This document shows positions 61,704 through 64,000 of a stretch of 64,000 nucleotides of DNA, piece by piece. Each line of letters begins with the position of its first letter. Positions within the stretch are counted from its first letter, which is position 1. The stretch spans positions 186,001 to 250,000 of the forward strand of contig CAWHXR010000007.1 of assembly GCA_963833375.1 (NCBI GenBank), read 5' to 3'. Source of the stretch: DASUPK01 sp963833375 (GTDB taxonomy: Bacteria > Actinomycetota > Thermoleophilia > Solirubrobacterales > 70-9). A model generated the notes under the pieces. That model had not been told where the DNA came from, did not search any database, and saw only the letters and a list, made by a program, of their open reading frames with translations. The position numbers and the translations under genes were made by a program.

Positions 61704-62537
61704 TTACGACCGGGGGAGGTGCGAGAACTCATCGGGCTGGGCGGCGGCGGGCTGCCTCTGCGCCGCCTCCAGCATCTCCGGGTCGTGCGAGCAGAAGAGC
61801 GTGATCTCGTCGCCGTGCTCGCGCTTCAGCTCGCGCAGGCGCTCCTGGTTGTGGTGGCGCAGCTTGCCGTCGTGCTGGTTGATCGTCTGGAAGATGCGAA
61901 AGCCCGGCACGCAGCGTCGCGGCGTCTCGATCTCGCCGATGTAGAAGAAGGCGTCGCCGCAGTGGAGCAGCCAGCCATCGGGGGTGTTGATCGCGACCCC
62001 GCAGTGTCCGGCCGAGTGGCCGGGGAGGGGGATCAGGGCGATCTCGGCATCCAGCTCGGGAAGCAGGCGGATGCTCTCGAAGCCGAACCAGGTGTCGCCG
62101 CCCGGCCCGTACTCGACCCAGTGGGGGTTCTCGCCCCACTGGGCCTTGATGTAGCGGCTGCGCTCCATCAGTGACGGCGACCGTGCCGCTGCCAACTCGG
62201 CGCCGAAGACGTGGATCTGCGCATCCGGGAAGTCACCGATGCCGCCGGCGTGGTCGACATCCAGGTGCGTGGCGAGGATGTGGCGGACGTCCGCGGGGTC
62301 GTGGCCGAGCGCCTCGATCTGCCTCACCGCCGTCTCGGCCGCATCGCAGGTCGGCGCCACCAGGGCTCGGAAGGGCCGGCCGAGGCGCCTGGGGTCGGAG
62401 CAGTCGCCGAGGCCGAAGCCCGTATCCACCAGCACCAGCCCGTCGTTCGCCTCGATCAGGAGGCAGTGGGCGACGACCTTCGTCGTCTCCAGCAGTCCGC
62501 CGTGTCCGGCGAGCAGACGCGCCCCCCTCGGGCACAT
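61704..62537 (-). CDS. Metallo-beta-lactamase fold hydrolase, N-acyl homoserine lactonase-like
   Basis: ATG 62537 gives 277 residues. The metal motif HxHxDH appears as ATHLDVDHAGG; LPGHSAGHCGV and LLHCGDAFF supply further ligands. The family N-terminus IEVRHLNCGTMCPRGARLL extends in frame past the ATG to ATC 62567, so the annotated start may be too late (ATC or ATA starts are the only upstream options near). Enzymes of this type hydrolyse lactones including quorum-sensing N-acyl homoserine lactones. The actual substrate is not known. Confidence 0.87.
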   Translation of the reverse strand: MCPRGARLLAGHGGLLETTKVVAHCLLIEANDGLVLVDTGFGLGDCSDPRRLGRPFRALVAPTCDAAETAVRQIEALGHDPADVRHILATHLDVDHAGGIGDFPDAQIHVFGAELAAARSPSLMERSRYIKAQWGENPHWVEYGPGGDTWFGFESIRLLPELDAEIALIPLPGHSAGHCGVAINTPDGWLLHCGDAFFYIGEIETPRRCVPGFRIFQTINQHDGKLRHHNQERLRELKREHGDEITLFCSHDPEMLEAAQRQPAAAQPDEFSHLPRS

Positions 62538-62653
62538 CGTTCCGCAGTTGAGGTGTCGAACCTCGATGAGGCCGGAGCCTATTGGGCTCGCCGCAACGCC
62601 GCCGTTGCGGGCCAGTCCCGCCGTCGCCCGGGGCGGCGATTAGTGTTCCGCCC

Positions 62654-63115
62654 ATGAACGAGGAGCGCGACCCCGCCACGATCGCCCGGGAGATCGTCGA
62701 CGACAGCCTCTACCTGGTGGTCTCGACGGCCGACCGCAGCGGACAGCCCTGGGCCTCGCCCGTCTACTTCGCCCACTCCGGCTACCGCGAGTTCTTCTGG
62801 GTCTCGGCGCCGGAGGCGGCCCACTCGCGGAATCTGCGGGAGCGGCGGAAGGTCGGGATCGTGATCTTCGACTCCCGCGCGCCGATCAACACCGGCCAGG
62901 GCGTCTACATCTCGGGCGTCGCGCAGGAGCTGCCCGCTCACGAATGCGAGGAGCCCGTCGCAATCCTCTCCAAGCGCTCCGTGGGACACGGGGGCGGCGA
63001 GTGGACCCTTGAGGACGTCCGGGAGCCGGCGCGGATGCGCCTCTACCGCGCCACCGCCGAGGCGGTCTACGTCCTCGACGAGCACGACCAGCGTGTGGAG
63101 GTGCGCCTCTCCTGA
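62654..63115 (+). CDS. Pyridoxamine 5'-phosphate oxidase-like FMN-binding protein
   Basis: ATG 62654 gives 153 residues. The split-barrel flavin-binding fold is visible in SLYLVVSTADRSGQPWASPVYFA, EFFWVSAPEAAHSRNLRERRKVGIVIFDS and RATAEAVYVLDEHDQ. These proteins bind FMN or F420 and reduce varied substrates or act as haem-handling proteins; the reaction here is unknown. The stop overlaps the next gene's probable CTG start. Confidence 0.82.
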   Translation: MNEERDPATIAREIVDDSLYLVVSTADRSGQPWASPVYFAHSGYREFFWVSAPEAAHSRNLRERRKVGIVIFDSRAPINTGQGVYISGVAQELPAHECEEPVAILSKRSVGHGGGEWTLEDVREPARMRLYRATAEAVYVLDEHDQRVEVRLS

Positions 63116-64000
63116 GGGCAGTGGTGATGCGGGAGCTGGGCGGCCCCGACGTCCTCGAGCTGCAGGAGGTCGAGCGCCCGGAGCCGATCCCGACCGAGGT
63201 GCTGGTCAAGGTCGCCGCGGCCGGGCTCAATCCCGTCGACTGGAAGACGCGCCAGGGCGGGGGCCTCCGCAACGCGATCGGGGACCCGCCGCTGATCCTG
63301 GGCTGGGACATTGCGGGGACGGTCGAGGAGGTGGGGGGCGGCGTCACCCGCTTCGAGCCAGGCGACCGCGTCTTCGGAATGCCGCGCTTCCCCCGCTTGG
63401 CCCGGGCCTACGCCGAGTACGCGACCTCACCGTCGCGCCACCTGGCCCACACGCCCGACACCCTCACCGACGAGCAGGCGGGCGCCCTGCCGCTCGCCGG
63501 CCTGACCGCCTGGCAATGCCTGGTCGACCTGGCCGACGTCGGGGACGGCGACCGCGTCCTGATCCACGCGGCCGCCGGCGGCGTCGGGCACCTCGCCGTC
63601 CAGATCGCCAAGGCCCGCGGCGCCCACGTGATGGGCACCGCGCGGGCCGAGAAGCACGACTTCCTCCGCGAGCTCGGCGTCGACGAGGCGATCGACTACC
63701 GGGCGGGACCCTTCGAGGAGGCCGTCTCGGAGGTCGACCTCGTCCTCGACCTGGTCGGTGGGGAGGAGCAGGGGCTGCGCTCGCTCGAGGCCCTGGGCGA
63801 CGGCGGCCTGCTGATCGCGGTGCCGGGCGGGGTCGGCAAGAAGGTCGCGAGCGCGGCCAAGGAACAGGGCAAGCGGGCCACGGGCATGCTGGTCGAGCCG
63901 GACCACGCCGCGCTCGAGTCGCTGGCAGCTCTGGCCGAGGAGGGGAAGCTCCGCGTCGTGGTCGAGGAGAGCTACCCGCTCGAGCGGGCCGCCGAGGCGC
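63112..64000 (+). CDS. MDR-family NAD(P)H-dependent oxidoreductase (quinone reductase-like), 3' end beyond window
   Basis: Reading from CTG 63112 (overlapping TGA as CTGA) gives LRAVVMRELGGPDVLEL, the standard N-terminus of the zinc-free MDR/quinone oxidoreductase family; GTG 63121 and ATG 63127 are alternatives. Also seen are GLNPVDWKTRQGG, LGWDIAGTVEEVGGGVTRFEPGDRVFGMP, ALPLAGLTAWQCLVDLADV and the nucleotide-binding loop VLIHAAAGGVGHLAVQIAKARGA. The protein reduces quinones or enones. The frame runs off the window at base 64000 after 296 codons, so roughly 10-30 residues are missing. Confidence 0.9.
   Translation, partial: MRAVVMRELGGPDVLELQEVERPEPIPTEVLVKVAAAGLNPVDWKTRQGGGLRNAIGDPPLILGWDIAGTVEEVGGGVTRFEPGDRVFGMPRFPRLARAYAEYATSPSRHLAHTPDTLTDEQAGALPLAGLTAWQCLVDLADVGDGDRVLIHAAAGGVGHLAVQIAKARGAHVMGTARAEKHDFLRELGVDEAIDYRAGPFEEAVSEVDLVLDLVGGEEQGLRSLEALGDGGLLIAVPGGVGKKVASAAKEQGKRATGMLVEPDHAALESLAALAEEGKLRVVVEESYPLERAAEA

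Overview
The window is about 64 kb of GC-rich actinobacterial chromosome. Genes are packed tightly, convergent genes often end within a few bases of each other, and GTG starts are common. Gene content and order point to the class Thermoleophilia (Solirubrobacterales-like): a split transketolase, an hpf-secA-prfB block, an ftsE-ftsX-S41 protease-RNB nuclease-smpB block, many small SnoaL/NTF2-like proteins ending in an ALEAAGLRE-type motif, and secreted proteins with Lys/Arg-rich tails. The class assignment is inference; no rRNA or tRNA gene is visible.

Layout. 1-963: 3' end of the ATP synthase operon (atpD partial, atpC). 1025-7469: a peptidase, an LCP cell-wall ligase and a sugar-nucleotide set (UDP-sugar dehydrogenase, NDP-sugar pyrophosphorylase, PGI/PMI isomerase) serving envelope polysaccharide. 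7470-13328: ArfB, a frameshifted DUF1905 gene, ahcY, a secreted sugar dehydrogenase, a second nucleotidyltransferase and ComF. 13402-20509: hpf, secA, a cupin, a methyltransferase, a histidine kinase and prfB with its programmed +1 frameshift. 20511-29463: FIST protein, ECF sigma with ogt, FAD amine oxidase, nadC, tandem SnoaL proteins, mutM, nadA and a secreted trypsin-like protease. 29509-32499: a three-gene overlapping operon resembling a condensed methylamine-dehydrogenase (mau) maturation cluster. 32566-34631: accessory SnoaL paralogues, one frameshifted. 34632-39273: beta-helix protein, lipoprotein, split transketolase and a STAS protein. 39821-49003: ftsE, ftsX, a ctpA-type protease, an RNase R-like nuclease, smpB, a large coiled-coil/HhH membrane protein, a decayed dehydrogenase and the tmRNA gene. 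49065-64000: hydrolase, NYN protein, cupin, a two-component system, lipoprotein, a TetR operon, an ECF41-like sigma factor facing an ABC exporter, an RTX-repeat secreted protein, small enzymes and a partial MDR oxidoreductase cut by the window end.

Cross-cutting observations. (1) A dispersed palindromic repeat of about 45 bp occurs at five loci, mostly at gene edges, and once inside mutM, where it adds an in-frame peptide. (2) Several genes have a TAnnnT -10 element exactly 6 nt before a GTG start, a leaderless-transcript signature. (3) The best candidate for a new system is the mau-like operon: a MauE-MauD fusion, a Tat-exported Cys-rich MauA-like protein that seems to lack one of the two TTQ tryptophans, and a CcdA/MauF-like transporter fused to a propeller-like domain. 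(4) A near-match to the ECF41 promoter lies between the ECF41-like sigma gene and the ABC exporter.
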